Source of the DNA: Thermogemmata fonticola
Lineage (GTDB): Bacteria; Planctomycetota; Planctomycetia; Gemmatales; Gemmataceae
Assembly (NCBI RefSeq): GCF_013694095.1
Contig: NZ_JACEFB010000002.1
Location: 124,001 to 188,000, forward strand
Length of the DNA: 64,000 nt
Direction of reading: 5' to 3'
Below are positions 49,271 through 57,234 of this stretch, piece after piece; positions within the stretch are counted from its first letter, which is position 1, and each line of letters opens with the position of its first letter. The position numbers were made by a program, and so were the translations under genes. The notes under the pieces are model-generated. The model saw only the letters and a program-made list of their open reading frames with translations. It had not been told where the DNA came from and made no database searches.

Positions 49271-49639
49271 CTATTGAGTGGTCGGTCCTACCAGAACCTT
49301 GACCCCCGGTGCATACTGAGAGCCTAGGGCGTTTTTGACTTTGTCCAGATCAAACGCCTCGCGGGACGTTACGGTGAATCGGACCTGTCGTTTGCGGCGA
49401 TCCGCTTGGATGGAGCCTGCCTCTACCCACGGTAGAGTTGTGAGTGCCGCCCTCACATTGTCCGGTCAACTCGCTCAGGTCATGCGGGGTACTTTAAGGA
49501 CGACCTGATTGGGGCCGTCGGTGGGCAGCGGTTCATCTACTTGATTCTGCGAGCTGCAACTGAGCAGGATAGCTCCCAATGTACCCACCATAGCGAGGTA
49601 AGTTGCAGCTTGAACTAGCCGATGTGGCGTGGCTAACAC
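49271..49639 (-). CDS. Putative selenoprotein: lipoprotein with HMA domain, UxxU in place of CxxC (two in-frame TGA codons)
   Basis: Reading from GTG at 49639, a 122-residue protein results if two TGA codons (49475-49477 and 49466-49468) are decoded as selenocysteine. It has a lipoprotein signal (AMVGTLGAILLSC, Cys28), a short linker, and one heavy-metal-associated domain: NQVVLKVPRMT, then U55-A-S-U58, then PDNVRAALTTLPWVEAG and RQVRFTVTS. The HMA family has MTCxxC exactly here, so both TGA codons replace the two metal-binding cysteines. AAGGAGAT sits seven bases before the GTG. A SECIS-like hairpin follows (49435-49472). Other stop codons are absent from the frame. The alternative is a pseudogene with two TGA changes. 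Confidence 0.82.
49435..49472 (-). promoter_or_regulatory. Candidate bacterial SECIS element inside the HMA gene
   Basis: Starting two bases after the first TGA, the minus strand shows a lower stem GAGTTG/CAACTC (49467-49472 with 49435-49440). An upper stem TGAG/CTCA sits above it, alternatively TGTGAG/CTCACA (49452-49457 with 49439-49444). The apical loop is GGCGGCA, beginning with G as in bacterial SECIS elements. The loop starts 23 bases after the first TGA and 14 after the second. The second TGA overlaps the lower stem. The fold is by eye and not energetically evaluated. Confidence 0.6.
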
Positions 49640-49840
49640 CTTCGATCTCCTTGATGACGAGTTGAGGTAGGGGTCTTGCAGTCTGTTTTCTATCTTATAC
49701 TAGAGTTCCCGGAGAGCACAAGAACAGATGAATCCAGCTTGGCGGGGAAGCGCGGGTTTGTTCCGAGAACACTGTCAGCCGGCAGGGGTGTCTGCTAAGC
49801 TGATGCATCGAGGGGTCATGCAAGTGATACGAGGCTGGAA

Positions 49841-51430
49841 ATGTATCCCGATCGTGTTCTGGTTGTAATTGGCCGGACCCGGCACAAGATGGTGGTGGCG
49901 GAGCTTCAGGAGGCCGTCAAGCGAGGGGCGAAGTTCATCGAGCTGCGCCTGGACTTTCTAGCCAAAGCGGTGGAATTCAAGCGCCTGACGCCCTACAAGC
50001 AGTGTGCGTGGGTGGCCACGTTACGCCGGCCTGCCGATGGTGGGCGCTTCACAGGTACGGAAAACGAACGGCAGATGATCCTGCGGCAAGCCATTGTGTC
50101 CGGGGCGTTTGAATGGGTCGATCTGGAAACCGACATCGCCTCGACCATTCCCCGATACGGTTCGGTCAAGCGGATCATCAGTTATCACAACGTCAGCGAG
50201 ACACCGGCGGCACTGGAGGATATTTACGCGGGGATGCTGAAGCAGGACGGGGATGTTTACAAAATCGCCGTGGCGGCCCAGCGCCCGGAGGATGTGGCCC
50301 GCGTTCTGAAATTGCAGCAGAGCGCTCCCAAGCCGACGGTGGCGTTTTGCCTGGGAGATATAGGCCAGCCCAGCCGCTTCCTATCGCTCCGCTGGGGGGC
50401 ACCGTGGATCTATGCCGCTTTCAACAAGGAGCGAGGAATCGCTCCCGGTTTGCCCAATTGGGACGAGTTCCGCTACAACTACCCGGTTGCGACACTCCAG
50501 CGGAATACCCGAGTGTTCGGCGTTTTGGGAGACCCGGTCGATCACAGTCTCAGTCCGCTGCTGCACAATCAACTGTTCCGTCGCATGGGAGTGGATGCCA
50601 TTTATTTGCCCTTCCGTGTTCCTAAGGGGATGCTGGCCGAGGCGTTGCAGGCCTACGGCAGCGTACCGGTCAGCGGCTATAGCGTGACCATCCCTCACAA
50701 GGAAATGGCAGCGACCCTGGCCCGCGAAAAACAAACCGAGGTGGAAGTGACCGCGGCAGCGAACACCCTGGTACGACGCTCAGACGGTCAATTTGTGGCC
50801 TACAACACCGACTATTCCGCAGCCGTGGAATCCCTCCGCGCTCACTTCCAGGAACGAGCCAAGGATGGACCGGTTCCTCAATTTGGTCAACTTACCTTCT
50901 TGATCCTCGGAGCGGGCGGAGTGGCGCGTGCCATCGCCCACGCTTTGCATCGCGAAGGAGCGCACCTGACTATCACGAGTCGGACCTATGAACGTGCCCA
51001 ACGCTTGGCTGAGGAAGTCCACTGCCGGGTCGTGGATTGGCAGGCCCGCCATAGCGTCAGTTGTGATGTCCTGATCAACTGCACCCCAGTCGGGATGCAT
51101 CCGAACGTGGATGAAGCTCCCATCCACTTCAGCTTCCTCAATCCTGGCATGACCGTGTTTGATACCATCTACCGTCCGGAGACGACGCTGCTCATCCGCG
51201 AAGCGCGTAGCCGGGGATGCCATACGATCACGGGTGTGGACATGTTCGTGCGGCAGGCGGCACGCCAATTCGAGTTGTTCACCGGCTTGACCCCGGACTT
51301 AGAATTGATGCGTGATATCGTACGCAGGGCCCTCTCACCCCTCACTCACGCTTTCGATGAACCGATTGGCTCCGCCGCTCCTTCCACCACGGCTCCTTCC
51401 TCGGCGGAAAAGCCGGACAGCACAGGCTGA
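49841..51430 (+). CDS. aroDE: Bifunctional 3-dehydroquinate dehydratase / shikimate dehydrogenase
   Basis: This 529-residue fusion performs two consecutive shikimate-pathway steps. The N-terminal type I dehydroquinase (about 1-220) has the catalytic His116 in ISYHNVSE and the Schiff-base Lys141 in VYKIAVAA. The C-terminal shikimate dehydrogenase has FGVLGDPVDHSLSPLLHN, SVTIPHKEMA with the catalytic Lys, NTLVRR, YNTD, the NADP-binding LILGAGGVARAIAHAL, and NCTPVGMHP. The fusion is known in plants and some bacteria including planctomycetes/chlamydiae. A Ser/Thr/Pro tail of about 25 residues follows. aroK lies 93 bases downstream. Confidence 0.95.
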   Translation: MYPDRVLVVIGRTRHKMVVAELQEAVKRGAKFIELRLDFLAKAVEFKRLTPYKQCAWVATLRRPADGGRFTGTENERQMILRQAIVSGAFEWVDLETDIASTIPRYGSVKRIISYHNVSETPAALEDIYAGMLKQDGDVYKIAVAAQRPEDVARVLKLQQSAPKPTVAFCLGDIGQPSRFLSLRWGAPWIYAAFNKERGIAPGLPNWDEFRYNYPVATLQRNTRVFGVLGDPVDHSLSPLLHNQLFRRMGVDAIYLPFRVPKGMLAEALQAYGSVPVSGYSVTIPHKEMAATLAREKQTEVEVTAAANTLVRRSDGQFVAYNTDYSAAVESLRAHFQERAKDGPVPQFGQLTFLILGAGGVARAIAHALHREGAHLTITSRTYERAQRLAEEVHCRVVDWQARHSVSCDVLINCTPVGMHPNVDEAPIHFSFLNPGMTVFDTIYRPETTLLIREARSRGCHTITGVDMFVRQAARQFELFTGLTPDLELMRDIVRRALSPLTHAFDEPIGSAAPSTTAPSSAEKPDSTG

Positions 51431-51523
51431 CGGCTTCAACGACATCCATCGTCGGCTCTTTCAATGACATCCACCCTCTGTCGGCTTTCGCTTGAGGGGT
51501 ATTTCCTAAGAAGCTAGCCAGTT

Positions 51524-52138
51524 ATGAGCGAACCGGAACCACCGCTGCCTGCTGCTTCCCCCTTCCCCTACCGGCTTGAGTCTGTTCCGCAGGTGCAGCC
51601 GAGGACTCCTCGCATCCTGCTCGTCGGCTACCGTGGCACAGGCAAGAGTACAGTGGGGCGCAGTTTGGCGGCGGCGTTGAAATGGAGCTTCGTCGATTGT
51701 GACGAAGAAGTGGAACGTCTGGCAGGACGGAGCATCGCGGACATTTTCGCCCAAGAGGGAGAAGAAAGGTTTCGCGAGCGCGAAGCAGCGGTGCTCCGCG
51801 AGGTCTGCCAGCAGCAGGAGTGCGTCATCGCAACGGGCGGAGGTGTGGTCCTGCGGGAATCTAATCGCTTGTTGCTACGTCAAGCGGGGTGGGTCGTCTG
51901 GTTACGGGCGGAACCGGAAATCATCCTGAGTCGCCTTCAGAGGGATCCATGGACGGCGGCGCGCCGACCGGCTCTGACAGAGCAAGGGGGGCTAGCGGAA
52001 ATCTGTACACTGCTCGTCCAAAGAACGCCGTTGTATGCGGCAGTGGCCGACCATGTCGTGGACACAGATCGCCTATCGCCGCAGGCAGTGGTCGCTGCTA
52101 TCCTCACGGCATGGAGTGGTGGAACATGGCGCCGCTGA
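51524..52138 (+). CDS. aroK: Shikimate kinase
   Basis: This 204-residue enzyme phosphorylates shikimate at the 3-OH. A Pro-rich N-terminal extension of about 28 residues precedes the Walker A GYRGTGKST (35-43). DCDEEVERLAGRSIADIFAQEGEERFREREAAVL carries the shikimate-binding Asp and Arg, ATGGGVVLRESN is the GGG substrate loop, and RRPALTE is the lid. VQRTPLYAAVADHVVDTD completes the family pattern. It follows aroDE and overlaps the start of the prepilin peptidase gene by 13 bases, so the three are probably one operon. Confidence 0.95.
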   Translation: MSEPEPPLPAASPFPYRLESVPQVQPRTPRILLVGYRGTGKSTVGRSLAAALKWSFVDCDEEVERLAGRSIADIFAQEGEERFREREAAVLREVCQQQECVIATGGGVVLRESNRLLLRQAGWVVWLRAEPEIILSRLQRDPWTAARRPALTEQGGLAEICTLLVQRTPLYAAVADHVVDTDRLSPQAVVAAILTAWSGGTWRR

Positions 52139-53349
52139 TCCTCTGGTGCTGCTTCGCCCTGGTTTTGGGGCTGGCGGTCGGCTCGTTCCTCAATGTGCTT
52201 ATCGCTCGACTGCCCTACGAAAAAAGTATACTCTGGCCGGGGTCACATTGCCTCCACTGCTATCGGCCGATCCGCCGCTGGGACAACATACCAGTGCTGG
52301 GATACCTTCGGCTCCGCGGGCGTTGTCGTTGGTGTGGAACGCCTTTCGGGAGCCGCTATCTCTGGGTGGAATTGGGCACAGGTTTTGCCTTCCTGCTATT
52401 GTTTGTTCTGGAAGTGCTGGTCAATTGGTATGACATCCCCCAGATGCGCGTTGATCTCCGCCGGGGTTTCTCGGTTTTGCCGCCTGGGCCGGCCTTGGCT
52501 TTGTTTTTCTACCACAGTGTGCTGATCAGTGCCCTGATTGCTGCCGCCGTAATCGATGCTGAGCATCGTATCATTCCCCCTTTGATTCCCTACAGTGGGC
52601 TAGTTGTTGGTGTGATCGGCGGGGCCTGTATGCCGTGGCCATGGCCCCAGCCTCCAGAAACAGCTCAGCGCCTGCCGGAAAACATCCCTTGGATTTTCCC
52701 GGAAATGTGGGGATTGATTCCTCTGGGTGTTCAACCCTGGCCTGTGTGGGGACCTCTGCCACATTGGGCGCCTGCGGGAAGCTGGCAGTTGGGACTACTT
52801 AACAGCCTAATCGGAGCTTTTGCAGGTTCGATCACAGTTCGCTTGATCCGCTGGCTCTTCAGTACCGGTTTTGGCCGTGAGGCCCTCGGCTTAGGGGATG
52901 CAGATCTGCTCATGATGGCTGGCGCCTTTTTAGGCTGGCAGATTGCCGTCCTGTCTTTGTTCGTCGGGTCCATCGTGGCTTTGGTGATGTTCGTGGTCGC
53001 ACTGCTGTTTGTGCCGGGGAATGGCCAGTCGGCGACACAAACCAGCGGGCCATCGGCCAGTCAGGCTTTGTCACCGACGGCGGGAACGAGCGGTCGGGAG
53101 ATTCCGTTCGGTCCCGGCTTAGCCGTAGGGGTAGTGCTGACGTGGCTAGCCTGGCCGTGGCTCGGCCCGCGTGTGCAGTTCATCTTTTTCGACGCCGTCA
53201 TCTTCGGTCTCGCGGCCTTCATCATCTGCATGGGCATGTTGGCCGCCGGCTTGCTCCTGCGCCGCCCGGCGGAAGATTCCTTGGGGACAACTGCCTCGCC
53301 GTTACCTTCTGCCAAAACTCCCGCCTCGGATCGCCCTTCGACACGATAG
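52126..53349 (+). CDS. Prepilin peptidase (A24 leader peptidase / N-methyltransferase)
   Basis: This polytopic membrane protein of about 407 residues removes leader peptides of type IV pilins or type II secretion pseudopilins. It begins GLAVGSFLNVLIARLPYEKS. The zinc-binding tetracysteine CLHC...CRWC of the N-methyltransferase domain follows. The two catalytic aspartates are in AAAVIDAEHRIIPP and GLGDADLLMMAGAFLGW. About 110 residues with a Trp/Pro-rich insert separate them, longer than usual. A further membrane pair and a Ser/Pro tail follow. The ATG at 52126 has GGAG nine bases upstream; an ATG at 52111 is possible. Confidence 0.93.
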   Translation: MAPLILWCCFALVLGLAVGSFLNVLIARLPYEKSILWPGSHCLHCYRPIRRWDNIPVLGYLRLRGRCRWCGTPFGSRYLWVELGTGFAFLLLFVLEVLVNWYDIPQMRVDLRRGFSVLPPGPALALFFYHSVLISALIAAAVIDAEHRIIPPLIPYSGLVVGVIGGACMPWPWPQPPETAQRLPENIPWIFPEMWGLIPLGVQPWPVWGPLPHWAPAGSWQLGLLNSLIGAFAGSITVRLIRWLFSTGFGREALGLGDADLLMMAGAFLGWQIAVLSLFVGSIVALVMFVVALLFVPGNGQSATQTSGPSASQALSPTAGTSGREIPFGPGLAVGVVLTWLAWPWLGPRVQFIFFDAVIFGLAAFIICMGMLAAGLLLRRPAEDSLGTTASPLPSAKTPASDRPSTR

Positions 53350-53447
53350 GAAGGATCCCTTGCCGCTGGCGTCGGATAAGAAATCTACCGCACGCAAACT
53401 CGAATACGATGACCCTGAGACCCCTTCGGGTACAGGATGGGGAAGCC

Positions 53448-54074
53448 ATGAATGCGATGGTGATTGTGGATTACGGGATGGGCAATCTCCGCAGCGTGCA
53501 GAAGGCCCTGGAATGCCTGGGCTACCCAGCACAAATCACTAGCGATCCGGAGGAAGTCCGCCGGGCTGGCAAAGTCATTCTGCCGGGAGTTGGTGCATTT
53601 GCGGATGCTATGACCCGCCTGCGGGAGAGCGGCTTGGACGAAGCCCTCCGGCACTTCGTGGCCACGGGACGCCCGCTGCTTGGGATTTGTCTGGGATTGC
53701 AACTGTTATTCAGCCGAAGCCATGAAGATGGCCTCCATGAGGGACTGAACCTTCTGGCGGGAGAGGTGGTCCGATTCGCGAGTGCTCCGCGCCTGAAAGT
53801 TCCGCACATGGGGTGGAACACACTGAGGCTCCAGCAGCCAACCTGTCCCCTGTTTCGCGGTCTGACTCCTGAACCCACAGTCTATTTCGTGCATTCTTAT
53901 TACGCTATGCCCGCGGACCCCTCCATCGTTGCAGCGACCGCCGATTATCCGACTCCCTTTGCCGCTGTAGTCTGGAAGGATAACCTGGTGGCAACGCAAT
54001 TCCATCCGGAAAAGAGCCAGCGAGTCGGCTTACAGATGCTGGCCAACTTTGCACAATGGAAAGGCGAAGCTTGA
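53448..54074 (+). CDS. hisH: Imidazole glycerol phosphate synthase subunit HisH
   Basis: This 208-residue class I glutamine amidotransferase supplies ammonia to HisF in histidine synthesis. It shows IVDYGMGNLRSVQKALE, VILPGVGAFADAM, the nucleophile Cys81 in LLGICLGLQLLF, HMGWNTL, YFVHSYYA, and the catalytic His-Glu in ATQFHPEKSQ. The ATG at 53448 has GGGGAAG upstream; the open frame starts earlier, inside the peptidase gene. hisF is not in the window, so the his genes are scattered. Confidence 0.95.
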   Translation: MNAMVIVDYGMGNLRSVQKALECLGYPAQITSDPEEVRRAGKVILPGVGAFADAMTRLRESGLDEALRHFVATGRPLLGICLGLQLLFSRSHEDGLHEGLNLLAGEVVRFASAPRLKVPHMGWNTLRLQQPTCPLFRGLTPEPTVYFVHSYYAMPADPSIVAATADYPTPFAAVVWKDNLVATQFHPEKSQRVGLQMLANFAQWKGEA

Positions 54075-54232
54075 ATCCTCGATTATTTTCCCGCGGTAGG
54101 GTGAAACAGGCCACCAAGGCTGTAAAAGGACCCAATTTGAGGCCCAGGCCGTTGCTGCCGCGGGAAACGCTGCCACTGAAGTTCAGGCTGACACCGCGGC
54201 AGGAGGAGGACACCATTGAGGTTTGGACGGTC

Positions 54233-55303
54233 TCAAAAGCCGAGTCCTTTCGTTGTGGTTTTGATGCGGACGATCTTGTCATTCGCGCAGATGTAAAGCA
54301 CAGAGCCATCGTTGCCGAAAGCGCAGTTGGCATTACGGTCGCCGATGACGATCTTGCCCAGGTAGGTGAAGTCGGGAGCAAAGACAAAAACTCCGTCCGG
54401 CCCGGTGGCAAAGATGTTTCCCTTTTGGTCCACTTTCAATCCGTCCGGCAAACCGGGTTTCCCCGCCTTGACTTCCGCCGTCGCGTCGTGAATGACTTTC
54501 CCTGGTCCCAAAGTGCCGTCGTCCTTGATTGGGAAAGCCATCCAGACGGCTCGTTCTGGGTCCGAATTGGCGACGTATAGCGTCTTTTCATCCGGTGACA
54601 GTCCAATGCCGTTGGGTCGGCTCATCTCCTTGGTCAGTAAGGTCAAATCCCCTTTGGCCGAGAGGCGGAAGACTCCCTGAAAATCAAGTTCCTTAGCCGG
54701 GTCCTTAACTCCTTGGGGAAGGCCGTAGGGTGGATCGGTGAAATACAGATCGCCGTTTCGAGCGAAGACCAGATCGTTAGGGCTATTGAAGCGCTTACCC
54801 ATGTAGCGATCGACGAGGGTTTCAAAGGTTCCGTTTTTATAGCGTGCGATACGTCGGTCTCCATGCTGGCACAGGATCAGGTAACCGTCCTTGTCGAAGG
54901 CTAGGCCGTTGGCCCCCGGTTCATAACCCGTGAACTTGTTCTTGCCGGTATAACCGCTGGGTTCCAGATAAGTTTTGACCCCCTCCCGCTCGGACCAGAT
55001 CATCACGCGGTTGTTGGGAATGTCCGTAAACAGCAGAGCATTGTTCTTTTTGTCCCAAACAGGACCCTCGGTCCATTTGAAGCCGGCCGCTAGAACCTCG
55101 ATGACGGCATCTTTGGGGATGAGGGCATCGATGCGGGGGTCCTTGCGTTCGACACGGCCGATTGTCCCTTGCTTTTTCCCTTGGGCCAAGGCGGCAGGGT
55201 GGGGGATTCCTGCACTTCCAATCGCAGCGAGCATTCCACCCATCCAGAAAGTGACAGGAATGGCCAACGGTGAGAAGCGGCGGAAGGCGGTCAGGTTGAT
55301 CAT
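54233..55303 (-). CDS. Exported SMP-30/gluconolactonase/LRE-like protein
   Basis: This 356-residue six-bladed propeller protein has a signal peptide (SPLAIPVTFWMGGMLAAIGSAG). Family segments are AGFKWTEGPVWDKKNNALLFTDIPNNRV, EPGANGLAFDKDGYLILCQHGDRRIARY, FNSPNDLVFARNGDLYFTDPPYGLPQG, SRPNGIGLSPDEKTLYVANSD, and GLPDGLKVDQKGNIFATGPDGVFVF. The Glu (WTEGP), Asn (SPND) and Asp (LPDG) metal ligands of SMP-30 lactonases are present. It probably acts as a lactonase in the periplasm or outside; the substrate is unknown. Confidence 0.88.
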   Translation of the reverse strand: MINLTAFRRFSPLAIPVTFWMGGMLAAIGSAGIPHPAALAQGKKQGTIGRVERKDPRIDALIPKDAVIEVLAAGFKWTEGPVWDKKNNALLFTDIPNNRVMIWSEREGVKTYLEPSGYTGKNKFTGYEPGANGLAFDKDGYLILCQHGDRRIARYKNGTFETLVDRYMGKRFNSPNDLVFARNGDLYFTDPPYGLPQGVKDPAKELDFQGVFRLSAKGDLTLLTKEMSRPNGIGLSPDEKTLYVANSDPERAVWMAFPIKDDGTLGPGKVIHDATAEVKAGKPGLPDGLKVDQKGNIFATGPDGVFVFAPDFTYLGKIVIGDRNANCAFGNDGSVLYICANDKIVRIKTTTKGLGF

Positions 55304-55641
55304 GGGTAGGACTCCGGAATGAAGCTGGAATTCCTTCTTGGCGGGGCGGCGACAACGAGCCGCACGTCAAACATCGTAACGTTCCCGGCCTCGGAGACAA
55401 GCACCTTGCGGAGAGCTGGAGGGATAGGACCTGTAAGTCTGCAATCCCGTTTCCCAGCGGCAAGACTCTTGTCCTATATCATGTCTAAGCGGTCAGACAT
55501 AATCTGGCAGGGGATGCAGGAGCATACCAGTTTTCCCACAATAAAGAGCGTTGTCCCTGTGGAGGGGTTCTCCTGGTTCTCCCTCGTGCAGGAGTAGGGA
55601 GATTTGCAACCCGGCAGTGGGACCAGTAACGGGAGTAACCT
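55304..55641. other. Divergent intergenic region with a short palindrome
   Basis: About 338 bases between the SMP-30-like gene and glyQS. I see no T-box-like core. The clearest element is the dyad at 55481-55500. GGGAG just before 55642 is the glyQS ribosome binding site. Confidence 0.4.
55481..55500. promoter_or_regulatory. Dyad-symmetric possible operator
   Basis: ATGTCT (55481-55486) and AGACAT (55495-55500) form a perfect 6-bp inverted repeat around an 8-base spacer. A TATATC-like -10 candidate lies just before it. It may bind a dimeric regulator of glyQS or the SMP-30-like gene. The match is short and could be chance. Confidence 0.3.
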
Positions 55642-57117
55642 ATGTCCGCGAAGATCGACATGGCTCGGTTTGCCCGGTTCTGCAAGGATATGGGATTTAT
55701 CTATCAATCCTCGGAGATTTATGGGGGAATCAATGGCTTTTGGGACTATGGTCCTCTCGGCGTCGAGTTGAAGCGCAACATCAAAGAGGCTTGGTGGCAT
55801 GACATGGTACGCCATCCGCCGGTCGGACCGGATGGACGGGACCTGCGGATGGTCGGTCTCGATTGTGCGATCATCATGAATCCGCGGGTCTGGGAAGCCA
55901 GCGGGCACGTGGCCGGTTTCAGTGATCTGATGGTGGATTGCAAGGAATGCAAGGGCCGCTTCCGGGCCGACCAGATTCAGGATATTCCTTGCCCTCTCAA
56001 ACCCAGCCTGATGGTTGGAAAATATGAGAAATGCCAGTTGACTGAGCCGCGGGCCTTCAACCTTATGTTCCAAACCTATGTCGGAGCGGTGCAAAGCCCG
56101 GAAAACGTGGCCTATCTCCGCCCGGAGACCGCCCAAGGTATCTTCGTCAACTTCAAAAACGTTCTGGACTCCAGCCGTCTGAAACTCCCTTTCGGAATCG
56201 CGCAAATTGGCAAGGCCTTCCGCAATGAGATCAATCCGCGCAATTACACTTTCCGCAGCCGAGAATTCGAGCAGATGGAAATCGAGTTTTTCTGCCACCC
56301 TAAGGACTCGATGATGTGGTACGAATACTGGCGGGAGGTTCGCAAACAATGGTACGTCCGCTTAGGCTTGACCAGCGACAAGCTCCGGGCACGCGAGCAA
56401 TCCCGTGAAGAGTTGGCCCATTACTCTTGCGGTACGACAGATATCGAATATCTCTTCCCCTTCGCGGACGAACCCCAAGAGTTGGAAGGCGTAGCGCATC
56501 GGGGGGACTTCGATCTCAAGGCTCACGCCCAGCACAGTGGTAAGGATCTGAGTTATTTTGACGAGGACGGATGGAATGCTCTGCTGGCGGAGCGGCTTGC
56601 CCCCTTTCAACAGGATAAACCCCGCCGAGAGGAGGAAAAGAAGCGCTTGGAGCGGGAAGAGAAGCCCAAGTTCCAGTTCCTGCCGCATGTCATCGAGCCG
56701 TCCGCCGGCGTGGACCGCTTCCTGTTGGCGGTACTCTGCGAAGCCTACACGGAAGATCAGGTGCCTGATGCTAAGGGAAACCTGGAAAGCCGGACGGTGA
56801 TGCGCTTCCATCCCCGCTTGGCCCCGATCAAAGCGGCCGTCTTTCCCTTGGTCAATAAGGATGGTATGGACGAAATCGCCTACAAACTCTACCGGGAGTT
56901 GAAGGCGCATTTCCCCGTGGTGTACGACCACAGTGGAGCGATCGGGCGGCGCTACCGGCGGCAGGACGAAGCAGGGACGCCCTTCTGCATTACCATCGAT
57001 GGGGAAACGCTACAGAACAGCTCCGTCACCATCCGGGATCGGGATACTTTGCGGCAGATTCGCATCAATCTCAGTGAGGTGCGTTCCTGGTTGGCCGACG
57101 CCTTGCGCCCCGCATGA
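55642..57117 (+). CDS. glyQS: Glycine--tRNA ligase (dimeric, eukaryote/archaea-like type)
   Basis: This 491-residue class II synthetase charges tRNA-Gly. It begins FARFCKDMGFIYQSSEIYGGINGFWDYGPLGVELK. Motif 2 and the adenylate segments are visible: YLRPETAQGIFVNFKNVLDSSRLKLPFGIAQIGKAFRNEINPRN and FRSREFEQMEIEFF. Motif 3 follows near VIEPSAGVDRFLLAVL, then the anticodon-binding domain. DCKECKGRFRAD is a partial zinc-like element. The alpha2 beta2 GlyQ/GlyS type is not used. GGGAG precedes the ATG. Confidence 0.95.
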   Translation: MSAKIDMARFARFCKDMGFIYQSSEIYGGINGFWDYGPLGVELKRNIKEAWWHDMVRHPPVGPDGRDLRMVGLDCAIIMNPRVWEASGHVAGFSDLMVDCKECKGRFRADQIQDIPCPLKPSLMVGKYEKCQLTEPRAFNLMFQTYVGAVQSPENVAYLRPETAQGIFVNFKNVLDSSRLKLPFGIAQIGKAFRNEINPRNYTFRSREFEQMEIEFFCHPKDSMMWYEYWREVRKQWYVRLGLTSDKLRAREQSREELAHYSCGTTDIEYLFPFADEPQELEGVAHRGDFDLKAHAQHSGKDLSYFDEDGWNALLAERLAPFQQDKPRREEEKKRLEREEKPKFQFLPHVIEPSAGVDRFLLAVLCEAYTEDQVPDAKGNLESRTVMRFHPRLAPIKAAVFPLVNKDGMDEIAYKLYRELKAHFPVVYDHSGAIGRRYRRQDEAGTPFCITIDGETLQNSSVTIRDRDTLRQIRINLSEVRSWLADALRPA

Positions 57118-57212
57118 TGTCTACCATTCCAGAGACAATTCTCTAAAGCCTTTCTGGCGTTGAAACCAATCGGTTTCTGGTGTTACAAGCGAAGTCTCGG
57201 ACCTCGTATCTG

Positions 57213-57230
57213 AGCCTCTGCTGAGGCTTT
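57213..57230. terminator. Possible bidirectional terminator between glyQS and the S9 peptidase
   Basis: AGCCTC (57213-57218) pairs with GAGGCT (57223-57228) across a four-base loop, followed by TT on the plus strand. A second small hairpin GAAACC/GGTTTC lies at 57162-57177. They sit between convergent genes. T-runs are short, so the call is tentative. Confidence 0.4.
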
Positions 57231-57234
57231 GAGG

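Noticed and set aside
49271-49456. A free-standing 61-residue protein starting at the GTG at 49456
   Set aside because: It would be half an HMA domain without its metal motif and has no good ribosome binding site, whereas the upstream GTG has AAGGAGAT and the same frame continues through the two TGA codons.
55304-55641. A T-box leader before glyQS
   Set aside because: No T-box core sequence (AGGGUGGNACCGCG-like) or specifier/antiterminator arrangement can be seen.
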